A stretch of 64,000 nt of DNA. It comes from Acidovorax sp. YS12. Its GTDB lineage: Bacteria > Pseudomonadota > Gammaproteobacteria > Burkholderiales > Burkholderiaceae_C. Positions within the stretch are counted from its first letter, which is position 1; each line of letters opens with the position of its first letter. The translations under genes were made by a program, and so were the position numbers. This document shows, one piece after another, positions 43,183-50,839 of this stretch. Where the stretch lies: assembly GCA_021496925.1 (NCBI GenBank), contig CP053915.1, positions 558,001-622,000 on the forward strand, given 5' to 3'. The notes under the pieces are model-generated. The model had not been told where the DNA came from, did no database searches, and was given only the letters and a program-made list of their open reading frames with translations.

Positions 43183-43195
43183 AATGCGTCGCATT
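43183..43195. promoter_or_regulatory. Palindrome upstream of sigma gene 2, possible Fur site
   Basis: AATGCGTCGCATT is a perfect 13-bp inverted repeat 53 nt upstream of the sigma start in a locally AT-rich stretch. The AATGCnnnGCATT style resembles some Fur sites; a different regulator is possible. Confidence 0.4.
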
Positions 43196-43280
43196 ATATT
43201 CAATGACGGGTCGGCGCCATGCTGAGCACCTGGGCAGCAGCCCTCTATGGCAGTTCCATCGTCCAGGGTCAGCTCGGCAG

Positions 43281-43853
43281 CTAGGCGGAGTGGTCGAACC
43301 AATCGCAGCGGATCTCGGGTTGGGCCGCACGCAGCGCCAGAAACTGATCCTGCGAAAAGTTCTGCCCGCAGTGCAATGCACGCAACTGCCCGAGACGTTG
43401 GAGGGGCGCGAGGGACTTGTCTGGCACCTGGCAGTTGATGGGCGACAGGCACTGCAACCGATCGAGTCCGGCCAGCGGCGTCAGCGAATCCAGTTGCAGG
43501 GGCGTCCAGGTCCCTCCGTCGCGCGCGAGTCCCCGCAACTGGGTCTGCGCCGCCAACGCGGTGATGTCATGCAGCAGGGGCCAGTTCTCGAGAGACAGCA
43601 CCTCCAGCGTTCGCCGCTCACCGAGCCAGGACAGGTGGCCGATGGCGGGCACGCCGTCCAGCGAGAGGTGCCTGAGGGCCTTTGCGTCCTGCAGCAGGGA
43701 GAGATCCTGCGCTGTGACCTTCTCCATGAACAGCACCTCCAGGTTGGGCAGCGCGCACAGGCCATGGAGCAGGTCCTGGTCCACGCCGTGCACCCATATC
43801 CGGCGCAGGCTGGTGCGCGCGGCAATGCCCTTGAGCGACTTGCCCTTGCGCAG
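43281..43853 (-). pseudogene. Leucine-rich-repeat-like protein fragment lacking a proper start
   Basis: An open frame of about 190 codons bounded upstream by an in-frame TAG at 43854-43856. It carries leucine-rich repeat spacing (LLHGLCALPNLEVLFMEKV; LRHLSLDGVPAIGHLSWLGE; LEVLSLENWPLLHDI). There is no ATG near the start; the best initiation is GTG 43793, which would cut off a repeat already under way. Probably a 5'-truncated gene next to a tandem repeat, though a short functional protein from the GTG cannot be excluded. Function unknown. Confidence 0.55.
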
Positions 43854-43869
43854 CTAAGCGGGCGTCCCG

Positions 43870-43900
43870 GCCGTAGGGCCGTAGGGCCATAGGGCCGGGC
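43870..43900. repeat. 8-bp tandem repeat, about 3.5 copies
   Basis: GCCGTAGG GCCGTAGG GCCATAGG GCCGGGC in a row, directly at the truncated end of the leucine-rich-repeat fragment. Such short arrays arise by slippage. Confidence 0.75.
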
Positions 43901-43928
43901 AGGGCGCTTGTCTTGCATATTGGAGGCG

Positions 43929-43966
43929 AAAAGGCCCGCGCTGCACGCGGTATGCAGCGCGGGCCT
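43929..43966 (-). terminator. Intrinsic terminator of the trpB-like gene
   Basis: AGGCCCGCGCTGCA and TGCAGCGCGGGCCT form a perfect 14-bp stem with a 7-nt loop; on the minus strand TTTT follows. 50 nt after the trpB stop. Confidence 0.9.
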
Positions 43967-44016
43967 GCTCCTGCCCGTGGTTCAGTGCCCCCTGCGCTGC
44001 GCGGCGGGGGGCGTGT

Positions 44017-45225
44017 TCAGATGCCGAGCACCTTGGCCACGTAGTCGGCGTCCTTGTCGCCCCGGCCCGAGAGGTTCACCAGGATGTGCTGGTCCGGGCG
44101 CAGCGTGGGCGCTACGCGCATGGCCCAGGCTACGGCGTGGGCGCTCTCCAGCGCGGGGATGATGCCTTCCACGCGCGAGAGCTGCATGAAGGCGTCCAGG
44201 CACTCCTTGTCGGTCACCGATTCGTACTGCACGCGGCCGATGTCCTTGAGGTAGCTGTGCTGCGGCCCCACGCCGGGGTAGTCCAGGCCCGAGGCGATGC
44301 TGTGCACCGCGGCGGGCACGCCCGGGGCGTCTTCCAGCACGTAGCACTTCATGCCGTGGATCTCGCCGGGCTTGCCCATGGTGAGCGTGGCGGCGTGGCG
44401 CCCGGGCTTGTCCGTGCCTTCGCCCGAGGGCTCCACGCCCACCAGCTTCACGTCCGCGTCATTCAGGAAGGCGGTGAACATGCCCATGGCGTTCGAGCCG
44501 CCGCCCACGCAGGCCGTCACGTAGTCCGGCAGGCGGCCATGCCTGGCCTGGAACTGCTCGCGCGCCTCGCGGCCGATGATGCTCTGGAAGTCGCGCACCA
44601 TCATCGGGAACGGGTGCGGGCCGACCACCGAGCCGATGGCGTAGAGGTAGTCGGTCGGGTTGGTCAGGTATTCCTCGAAGGCGCTGTCCACGGCTTCCTT
44701 CAGCGTGGCGGCGCCGCGCGTCACCGCCACCAGCTTGCAGCCGAGGATGCGCATCTTGGTGACGTTGGGGTGTTCCTTCTCGATGTCCACCTGGCCCATG
44801 TGGATCTCGCACGGAATGCCCACCAGCGCGCAGGCCGTGGCCAGGGCCACACCGTGCTGGCCGGCGCCGGTTTCGGCGATCACCTTCTTCTTGCCCATGA
44901 ACCTGGCCAGCAGCGCCTCGCCCAGGCAGTGGTTGATCTTGTGCGCGCCGGTGTGGTTCAGGTCCTCGCGCTTGAGGTGGATTTGCGCGCCGCCGAGCTG
45001 CGCCGACAGGCGCCGGGCGTGGAAGATGGGGCTGGGCCGGCCCACGTAGTCGGCGAACAGCTGTGCCAGCTCGTCCTGGAAATCCTGGCGCTGGGTGATT
45101 TCGGCATAGGCGGCGTTGATGTCGTCCATGGCCTGCTTGAGGTGCGGCGGCACCAACTGGCCACCGTAGGGGCCAAAGAAACCGGCAGCGTCAGGCATGG
45201 GGGCGAAGGAGGTAGAAGCTGTCAT
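44017..45225 (-). CDS. trpB: Tryptophan synthase beta chain, stand-alone
   Basis: 402 residues. PLP lysine K96 in HTGAHKINH, AETGAGQHGVALAT, GGGSNAMGMF and NLSGRGDKDADYVAKVL are all TrpB hallmarks. It catalyses indole plus serine to tryptophan. No trpA, trpF or trpC is adjacent; the gene is monocistronic with its own terminator, and the N-terminus (PDAAGFFGPYGGQLVPPHL) differs from the usual operon TrpB, so it may be a second beta-chain paralogue. Confidence 0.88.
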   Translation of the reverse strand: MTASTSFAPMPDAAGFFGPYGGQLVPPHLKQAMDDINAAYAEITQRQDFQDELAQLFADYVGRPSPIFHARRLSAQLGGAQIHLKREDLNHTGAHKINHCLGEALLARFMGKKKVIAETGAGQHGVALATACALVGIPCEIHMGQVDIEKEHPNVTKMRILGCKLVAVTRGAATLKEAVDSAFEEYLTNPTDYLYAIGSVVGPHPFPMMVRDFQSIIGREAREQFQARHGRLPDYVTACVGGGSNAMGMFTAFLNDADVKLVGVEPSGEGTDKPGRHAATLTMGKPGEIHGMKCYVLEDAPGVPAAVHSIASGLDYPGVGPQHSYLKDIGRVQYESVTDKECLDAFMQLSRVEGIIPALESAHAVAWAMRVAPTLRPDQHILVNLSGRGDKDADYVAKVLGI

Positions 45226-45254
45226 CGCTATGCAAAGGAGTGGTTGGGAATTCG

Positions 45255-45300
45255 GTTTTGATAGCTGCCAGCGCTTGCCTGGCAAGGGCTGGAGGCCATT
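45255..45300 (+). repeat. Dispersed hairpin repeat, copy 10
   Basis: GGTTTTGATAGCTGCCAGCG, CTTGCCTGGCAAGGGCTGGA and GGCCATT. It lies 30 nt upstream of trpB in the divergent gap and is not placed as a terminator for either neighbour. The rest of the gap (45226-45534, about 310 nt) holds only this and the AT-rich promoter region of the next gene. Confidence 0.85.
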
Positions 45301-45478
45301 CGATGCCTGGTGCGGCGGCCCATGCCATGGAGCGCCCGCGGCGGCGTGGAGCAATATACGCGCAGATGCGGGGGCTGGATCCCATTGGCGCATCAGGGCT
45401 TGCCCCAGCGCAAGGCCCGAGGCGGTCGCGCCGCATGGTGGAGCGACTTCATGAAGGGTGTCTTTTTGTTTTTATAAC

Positions 45479-45535
45479 TTGTTGTATTGAAAAGAGTTTC
45501 GGTATAAAAATTGGAAACTTTAAAAAATACCGAAA
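45479..45535 (+). promoter_or_regulatory. Promoter with operator-like inverted repeat before the nucleotidyltransferase gene
   Basis: TTGTTG (45479-45484), an 18-bp spacer and TATAAA (45503-45508) form a credible sigma-70 promoter. TTTCGGTAT (45497-45505) overlaps the -10 element and is repeated inverted as ATACCGAAA (45527-45535) at the start codon, 21 nt apart. A regulator bound to both would block transcription. Confidence 0.55.
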
Positions 45536-46470
45536 TGCAAGAAATCAGCCCCGCAGCAGCCCGCCAGTACATTGATGCCGTTGCCGTCTTCGAGGCGTGG
45601 GAAGAAGCGCAGCAGGACGCGGCCCAGGTGCGCGGCGGCATGTACTGGCACGCGGGCCCGCCGTCCGCGCCCGAGGCGCGCTATCTCGTGCGCACGACCC
45701 CTGCCGGGGCACAAACCAGCCTGGGGCCGCAGTCCCCCGAGAACCAGGCCATCTATGACCGTTTCATGCAGCGCAAGCAGGAAAGCGCGGAGCGCATGGC
45801 GGGCCTGAAGGCCGCGCTCGACCAGCACCGGCGCCTGAACCGCGCCCTGCGCGTGGGCCGGGTGGAGCCGCTGGTGGTGAGCTTGCTGGCGCGTCTGGCC
45901 GACACACAGCTCAGCCCGCACTTCCGCGTGGTGGGCACGCACGCTCTGTATGCCTACGAGGCCGCGGCCGGCGTGCGTCTGGACGCCGATGCGCTGGCCA
46001 CGCGCGACACCGACCTGCTGTGGGACACGCGCAAGCGCATCCAGTTCGCCACCCAGCTCGCGCGGGTGGACAGTTCCATGCTCGGGGTACTGAAGAAGGT
46101 GGACGGCACCTTCCGCATGCGCAGGAGCCAGCAGTACACCGCCGTGAACAAGGATGGCTTCGAGGTGGACATCATTCGCCGCGAGCAGGTGGAAGACGAT
46201 CCGCACCCTATCAAGCTCAGCGGCGAGGATGACGATTTCTGGGTGGCCCAGGCGCGCCGCGCCAACGTGCTGCTGGACGCGCCGGGATTTTCCGCCGTCG
46301 TCGTGGCGACCAATGGCACCATGGCGCGCATGAACACGGTGGCGCCAGGCACTTTCGTGGCATTCAAGCGCTGGCTGGCGGATCAGCGCGACCGGGATGC
46401 GCTCAAGCGGCGGCGGGACGTTCTGCAAGCGGCTGCGGTGGAGAAACTCATGGATGAGTTTTTGCCATGA
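45535..46470 (+). CDS. Nucleotidyltransferase-fold protein (GSU2403-like)
   Basis: 311 residues from ATG 45535; a TTG eight codons earlier is possible, and neither has a clear ribosome site, so translation may be near-leaderless. The core VVGTHALYAYEAAAGVRLDA (132-151) followed by TRDTDLLWDTRKR resembles the minimal nucleotidyltransferase G-[GS]...D-x-D motif, then VNKDGFEVDIIRRE with a third acidic position. This matches the GSU2403-type (PF12281-like) family of unknown role, some members of which behave like toxin or defence components. AT-rich upstream DNA suggests acquisition. Confidence 0.7.
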   Translation: MQEISPAAARQYIDAVAVFEAWEEAQQDAAQVRGGMYWHAGPPSAPEARYLVRTTPAGAQTSLGPQSPENQAIYDRFMQRKQESAERMAGLKAALDQHRRLNRALRVGRVEPLVVSLLARLADTQLSPHFRVVGTHALYAYEAAAGVRLDADALATRDTDLLWDTRKRIQFATQLARVDSSMLGVLKKVDGTFRMRRSQQYTAVNKDGFEVDIIRREQVEDDPHPIKLSGEDDDFWVAQARRANVLLDAPGFSAVVVATNGTMARMNTVAPGTFVAFKRWLADQRDRDALKRRRDVLQAAAVEKLMDEFLP

Positions 46471-46507
46471 AGGGCCGCAGCGCGCCACAAGCCCCGCCCC
46501 CCGCAGA

Positions 46508-47404
46508 TCACCCTTTTTTCTGCAGCATCTTGATCACGCCGGAGAAATCCTCCCCCCCGTGCCCGGCGATGCTGTGCGCCGCGTAGATCGCGCGCGCCAG
46601 CCCGCCCAGCGGCGTGGCGGCTTTCACGGCCATGGCGTTTTCCTGCGCCAGGCCCAGGTCCTTGAGCATCAGGTCGGTGCCGAAGCCGCCCGCATAGCCC
46701 TTGCTGGCGGGGGCGTTCTCGTGCACGCCGGGGAAGGGGTTGTACTTCTCCAGCGCCCAGTTGCCGCCGGAGCTGCGGCGCATGATCTCGCTCAGCACCT
46801 TGGGGTCGAGGCCGTTGGCCACGCCCAGGGCGATGGCTTCGCTGGTGCCGGCCATGAGGATGCCCAGCAGCATGTTGTTGCAGATCTTGGCCGTCTGGCC
46901 CGCGCCCACGCTGCCCGCGTGGAAGATGTTGGCACCCATCTTTTCCAGCAGCGGGCGCGCGCGCTCCAGGTCGGCGCTGCTGCCGCCTACCATGAAGGTG
47001 AGGGTGCCGGCAATGGCGCCGCCGGTGCCGCCGGAGACGGGCGCGTCGATGAAGGCGATGCCCGCCGCTTCGGCAGCCTTGGCCACCTTCTGGCTGGTGG
47101 CGGCGGCGATGGTCGAGCTGTCGATGACCAGCGCGCCCTTGGCGATGCTGGACAGCAGGCCGGGCTGGCCGTCGCGGCCGAGGAACAGGCCCTCCACGTG
47201 CTGGCTGGCGGGCAGCATGGTGACGACCGCCTCGGCGCCTTGCACGGCAGCTTGCGCGCTGGCCGCGGCCTGGCCGCCTTCGGCGACCACTTTGGCCACG
47301 GCGTCCTGGCTCAGGTCGAAGGCCTTGACGCTGTGGCCGGCCTTGACCAGGTTGATGGCCATGGGGGCGCCCATGTTGCCCAGGCCGATGAATGCGATTT
47401 GCAT
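46508..47404 (-). CDS. mmsB: 3-hydroxyisobutyrate dehydrogenase
   Basis: 298 residues from ATG 47402-47404 with ACAGGAGAC upstream. NAD-binding FIGLGNMGAPMA (residues 5-16), substrate motif DAPVSGGTGGA, catalytic Lys in GAGQTAKICNNM. Oxidises 3-hydroxyisobutyrate to methylmalonate semialdehyde in valine breakdown, the substrate of MmsA encoded nearby. Tartronate semialdehyde reductase is the alternative, but the neighbours favour MmsB. Confidence 0.9.
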   Translation of the reverse strand: MQIAFIGLGNMGAPMAINLVKAGHSVKAFDLSQDAVAKVVAEGGQAAASAQAAVQGAEAVVTMLPASQHVEGLFLGRDGQPGLLSSIAKGALVIDSSTIAAATSQKVAKAAEAAGIAFIDAPVSGGTGGAIAGTLTFMVGGSSADLERARPLLEKMGANIFHAGSVGAGQTAKICNNMLLGILMAGTSEAIALGVANGLDPKVLSEIMRRSSGGNWALEKYNPFPGVHENAPASKGYAGGFGTDLMLKDLGLAQENAMAVKAATPLGGLARAIYAAHSIAGHGGEDFSGVIKMLQKKG

Positions 47405-47440
47405 GGTGCTGTCTCCTGTGGTGTGTGAAAAGAAACTACG

Positions 47441-47487
47441 GTTTTGATAGCTGCTCGCGCTTGACTGGTAAGCGATAGAGGCTAAAA
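47441..47487 (+). repeat. Dispersed hairpin repeat, copy 11, diverged
   Basis: GGTTTTGATAGCTGCTCGCG, CTTGACTGGTAAGCGATAGA and GGCTAAAAAC, in the 93-nt gap between the TfoX-like gene and mmsB. Confidence 0.65.
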
Positions 47488-47497
47488 ACACTGAAAA

Positions 47498-47881
47498 TCA
47501 TGCGGCGCGCTCCTTGCGCCGCCGCGGCGTTGCCTTGGCCTGCGGGTTGTAGGCGAGGGCGGTGTCCACCCAGTGCTGCCACTGCGCGCGCGTGGCGTAG
47601 CCCGAGGGTTCGACCCAGAAGTAGCCGGGCATGCCGCCGCGCGGGTCCAGCTCGCGCACGCCGGGCTGCTCGGCCACGGCGGCGTGCTGCGCGGGCGGCA
47701 GGCGCACCAGCAGGTCTTCGCCCTTGACGGCCAGGCACAGCTTGCCGTCCACCATGAAGGCGTGGCAGCCGAACAGCGGCCGTTCCTCCACCGTGGCCCG
47801 CGCGCCCAGGCGCTCTGCCAGTGCGTCTTGCACGGCGGCGATGAGCTGCAGGGTTTCTGGCATGACGGGGCGGGCGGGCAT
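47498..47881 (-). CDS. TfoX N-terminal domain-like protein
   Basis: 127 residues from ATG 47879-47881. The core RPLFGCHAFMVDGKLCLAV and GYFWVEPSGYATRAQWQHWV matches the TfoX/Sxy N-terminal domain (VRRMFGG...F.DG...) but lacks the C-terminal helix-hairpin part, so it is a single-domain form whose role need not be competence. It lies inside the valine-degradation set on the same strand. A basic tail (ATPRRRKERAA) is present. Confidence 0.72.
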   Translation of the reverse strand: MPARPVMPETLQLIAAVQDALAERLGARATVEERPLFGCHAFMVDGKLCLAVKGEDLLVRLPPAQHAAVAEQPGVRELDPRGGMPGYFWVEPSGYATRAQWQHWVDTALAYNPQAKATPRRRKERAA

Positions 47882-47884
47882 GAG

Positions 47885-47932
47885 GAAAATAGGCCTCCAG
47901 GGCTTGTCCAGCAAGCGCTGGTAGCTATTGTT
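47885..47932 (-). repeat. Dispersed hairpin repeat, copy 12
   Basis: GAAAATAGGCCTCCAGGGCT, then TGTCCAGCAAGCGCTGGTAG, 3 nt after the acyl-CoA dehydrogenase stop in terminator orientation. It also provides GGAGG upstream of the TfoX-like start. Confidence 0.8.
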
Positions 47933-47935
47933 TCG

Positions 47936-49102
47936 CTAACGGATCACGTCCGGCGCATCGCCGTCGAGCATGCGCCGCCCGATGATGACGCGCATGATCT
48001 CGTTCGTCCCTTCGAGGATCTGGTGCACGCGCGCGTCGCGCAGCAGGCGCTCCAGCGGGTATTCGCGGATGTAGCCGTAGCCGCCGTGCAACTGCAGCGC
48101 CTCGTTGACCACGGTGAAGCCCGCGTCGGTGGCGAAGCGCTTGGCCATGGCGCAGTAGGTGCTGGCGTCGGGGGCACCAGCGTCCAGCTTGCTGGCGGCC
48201 AGGCGCACCATCTGGCGTGCGGCGACGAGTTCGGTCGCCATATCGGCCAGCTTGAACTGCAGCGCCTGGAAGCTCGCCAGCGCCTTGCCGAACTGCTTGC
48301 GCTCGTGCATGTAGCGCTGCGCGTGGCCGAGCGCGCCTTGCGCAGCGCCGACCGAGCAGGTGGCGATGTTGATGCGCCCGCCGTCCAGGCCCTTCATGGC
48401 GATCTTGAAGCCCTCGCCTTCGCGGCCCAGCAGGTGGCTGGCGGGAATGCGTACGTTGTCGAAGCTGATCTGGCGTGTGGGCTGGCTGTTCCAGCCCATT
48501 TTTTCTTCCTTCTTGCCGTAGTGGATGCCGGGCAGGTTCGCCGGCACGGCGAAGGCGCTGATGCCGCCCGCGCCCGACTGGGCGTCGCCCGTGCGCGCCA
48601 TCAGCACCAGCACGTCGGTACTGCCCGCGCCGCTGATGAAGGCCTTGCTGCCGTTGATCACGTATTCGTGCCCGGCCTGTTCGGCACGGGTCTTGATGGA
48701 GGCGGCGTCGGAGCCGCTGCCGGGTTCGGTCAGGCAGTAGCTGGCCAGCTTCTGCCCGCTAGTGAGTTGCTCACCCCATTCGGCGCGCACTTCATCGGTG
48801 GCCCAGGTGCCAAGCATCCAGGTCGCCATGTTGTGGATGGTGATGAAAGCGGTGGTGCTGGGATCGACGGCGGCCAGTTCCTCGAACACCAGCGTGGCGT
48901 CGAGCCGGGGCAGGGCCAGGCCGCCGGCATTCTCGGGCGCGTACAGGCCGCAAAAGCCCAGCTCGCCCGCACGGCGAATAGCCTCGCGCGGGAAGGTGCC
49001 CTGGGCGTCCCACTCGGCGGCGTGGGGGGCCAGCTCCGCCTGGGCGAATTGGCGTGCCGTGTCGGCAAAGGCGCGCTGGTCTTCGGTCAGTTCAAAGTCC
49101 AC
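47936..49102 (-). CDS. Acyl-CoA dehydrogenase, probable isobutyryl-CoA dehydrogenase
   Basis: 388 residues from GTG 49100-49102 with AGGAGAC upstream. Standard ACAD layout: helical N-domain, YCLTEPGSGSDAAS flavin loop, GNKAFIS-type (INGSKAFISGAG), RKQFGKALASFQALQFKLADM and the C-terminal YIREYPLERLLRDARVHQIL with EGTNEI. Between mmsA and mmsB, oxidation of isobutyryl-CoA to methacrylyl-CoA with electrons to ETF is the likely reaction. Confidence 0.88.
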   Translation of the reverse strand: MDFELTEDQRAFADTARQFAQAELAPHAAEWDAQGTFPREAIRRAGELGFCGLYAPENAGGLALPRLDATLVFEELAAVDPSTTAFITIHNMATWMLGTWATDEVRAEWGEQLTSGQKLASYCLTEPGSGSDAASIKTRAEQAGHEYVINGSKAFISGAGSTDVLVLMARTGDAQSGAGGISAFAVPANLPGIHYGKKEEKMGWNSQPTRQISFDNVRIPASHLLGREGEGFKIAMKGLDGGRINIATCSVGAAQGALGHAQRYMHERKQFGKALASFQALQFKLADMATELVAARQMVRLAASKLDAGAPDASTYCAMAKRFATDAGFTVVNEALQLHGGYGYIREYPLERLLRDARVHQILEGTNEIMRVIIGRRMLDGDAPDVIR

Positions 49103-49121
49103 GGGCAGTGTCTCCTGCTTT

Positions 49122-49170
49122 TGTTTTGATAGCTTCCAGCGCTTGCTGGACAAGGGCTGGCAGCATATTT
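49122..49170 (+). repeat. Dispersed hairpin repeat, copy 13
   Basis: TTGTTTTGATAGCTTCCAGC, GCTTGCTGGACAAGGGCTGG and CAGCATATTTTTTC. It sits 20 nt upstream of the acyl-CoA dehydrogenase start and abuts the mmsA terminator. Confidence 0.85.
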
Positions 49171-49174
49171 TTTC

Positions 49175-49207
49175 AAAAAAGGCTGGCCTCCGTGCGGCAG
49201 GCCAGCC
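49175..49207 (-). terminator. Intrinsic terminator of mmsA
   Basis: On the minus strand GGCTGGCCT-GCCGCACGG-AGGCCAGCC is followed by TTTTTT, 8 nt after the mmsA stop. Perfect 9-bp stem. mmsA is therefore probably not in one uninterrupted operon with the downstream valine genes. Confidence 0.9.
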
Positions 49208-49214
49208 GGGCGCC

Positions 49215-50720
49215 TTACTTCAGACTGATGGTGGTGTTCACGCCATGGCTGGCGGTGCTGTCGTCGAACCAGCGCGCCGTCACCGTCTTGGTCTGCGTGT
49301 AGAACAGCACCACCTGCTTGCCGTAGGGGCCCAGGTCGCCGAGCTTGGAGGCGCGGCTGCCGGTGAACGAGAACAGCGGCACGGGCACGGGCACAGGCAC
49401 GTTGATGCCGACCTGGCCCACATCGATCTCCTCCTGGAACTTGCGCGCCGCCGCGCCCGACTGCGTGAACACGGCGGTGCCGTTGCCGTTGGGGTTGGCG
49501 TTGATGAATTCGATGGCTTCGTCCAGCGTGGCGGCGCCGACCACGCACAGCACGGGGCCGAAGATTTCCTGGTCGTAGATGCTCATGCCGGGCTTGACGT
49601 CGCTGAAGATCGTCGGGCCGACGAAGTTGCCCTTCTCATAGCCGGGCACGCTGGGCTTGCGGCCGTCCAGCGCCAGCGTGGCGCCCTCGGCCACGCCGCG
49701 CTCGATCAGGCCCTCGATGCGCGACAGCGCGGCGCACGAGATCACCGGGCCCACGTCGGTGCCGGGCTCGGTGCCGCCGCTGACCTTCAGCGACTGGGCC
49801 TTGGCCACCAGGTCGGGCAGCCACTGCTGCGCCTCGCCCACCAGCATCACCACCGGCAGCGCCATGCAGCGCTGGCCCGCTGCGCCGAAGGAGGCGCCGG
49901 CGATGGCGTTGAGCGTCTGCTCCTTGTTCGCGTCGGGCAGCACGATGGCGTGGTTCTTCGCGCCCATCATGCACTGCACGCGCTTGCCGTTGAGGCTGGC
50001 GCGGTTGTACACGTGCGTGCCCACGCGGGTGGAGCCGACGAAGCTGATGGCCTTGATGTCCGGGTGGTCGCAGATGGCGTTCACGGCGTCCTCGCCGCCG
50101 TGGATCACGTTCAGCACGCCCGGGGGCACGCCGGCTTCCAGCGCCAGTTCGCACAGGCGCATGGTGACGATGGGGTCCTGCTCCGAGGGCTTGAGCACGA
50201 AGGTGTTGCCCGTGGCGATGGCCATGGGGAACATCCACAGCGGGATCATGGCCGGGAAGTTGAACGGCGTGATGCCCGCGCACACGCCCAGCGGCTGCAG
50301 CACGGTGTAGGTGTCGACGCCGTTGGCCACGTTGTTGGCCAGCTCGCCGAGCTGCAGGTTGCCGATGGCGCTGGCGTGCTCCACCACCTCCAGGCCGCGG
50401 AACACGTCGCCCTCGGCGTCGGGCAGGGTCTTGCCCTGCTCGGCGGTCAGCAGCGCGGCCAGTTCCTTCATGTTCTCGCGGATGAGCTGCTGCAGCTTCA
50501 GGAAGATGCGCGCGCGCGCGCCGATGGGCGTCTTCTTCCAGGTCTTGAACGCTTCCTTGGCATTCGCCACGGCGGCGTTGATCTCATCGGGCGTGGCGAA
50601 GGGCACGCGCGCCAGCACTTCCTGCGTGGCGGGGTTGACCACGTCGCGCCACTGGGTGGTCTGGGATTCGACGAACTGGCCGTTGATCAGCAGCTTGACG
50701 GTAGGAATGGGTGCGCCCAT
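49215..50720 (-). CDS. mmsA: CoA-acylating methylmalonate-semialdehyde dehydrogenase
   Basis: 501 residues. NAD fold with PFNFPAMIPLWMFPMAIATG, catalytic C285 in GQRCMAL and no conserved general-base Glu in the usual ALDH position, as in MmsA enzymes. Converts methylmalonate semialdehyde to propionyl-CoA with NAD and CoA in valine and inositol breakdown. AGGAGACACGCACC precedes the ATG. Divergent from a LysR gene that probably controls it. Confidence 0.94.
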   Translation of the reverse strand: MGAPIPTVKLLINGQFVESQTTQWRDVVNPATQEVLARVPFATPDEINAAVANAKEAFKTWKKTPIGARARIFLKLQQLIRENMKELAALLTAEQGKTLPDAEGDVFRGLEVVEHASAIGNLQLGELANNVANGVDTYTVLQPLGVCAGITPFNFPAMIPLWMFPMAIATGNTFVLKPSEQDPIVTMRLCELALEAGVPPGVLNVIHGGEDAVNAICDHPDIKAISFVGSTRVGTHVYNRASLNGKRVQCMMGAKNHAIVLPDANKEQTLNAIAGASFGAAGQRCMALPVVMLVGEAQQWLPDLVAKAQSLKVSGGTEPGTDVGPVISCAALSRIEGLIERGVAEGATLALDGRKPSVPGYEKGNFVGPTIFSDVKPGMSIYDQEIFGPVLCVVGAATLDEAIEFINANPNGNGTAVFTQSGAAARKFQEEIDVGQVGINVPVPVPVPLFSFTGSRASKLGDLGPYGKQVVLFYTQTKTVTARWFDDSTASHGVNTTISLK

Positions 50721-50800
50721 GGTGCGTGTCTCCTTGGTAGGTGGTTGAAACGATCGGCGTCCATGGTATGTGTGCGAAATTCATCATGCAATAGCTAAAC

Positions 50801-50826
50801 TTGCACCTTGGCTTTGCAAATTTGCA
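50801..50826. promoter_or_regulatory. Operator-like palindromes between mmsA and the LysR gene
   Basis: TGCAAATTTGCA (50815-50826) is a perfect 12-bp palindrome, and TTGCA (50801-50805) pairs with TGCAA (50815-50819) to form a LysR-type interrupted dyad. Both lie in the 119-nt divergent gap, the expected place for a LysR-family binding site. Confidence 0.5.
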
Positions 50827-50839
50827 CAAAGAGGCATGC

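Noticed and set aside
43258..43320. tRNA-like GGTCGAACCAATC near the sigma gene
   Set aside because: No acceptor stem or anticodon arm can be folded around it, and it lies within the LRR-like frame.
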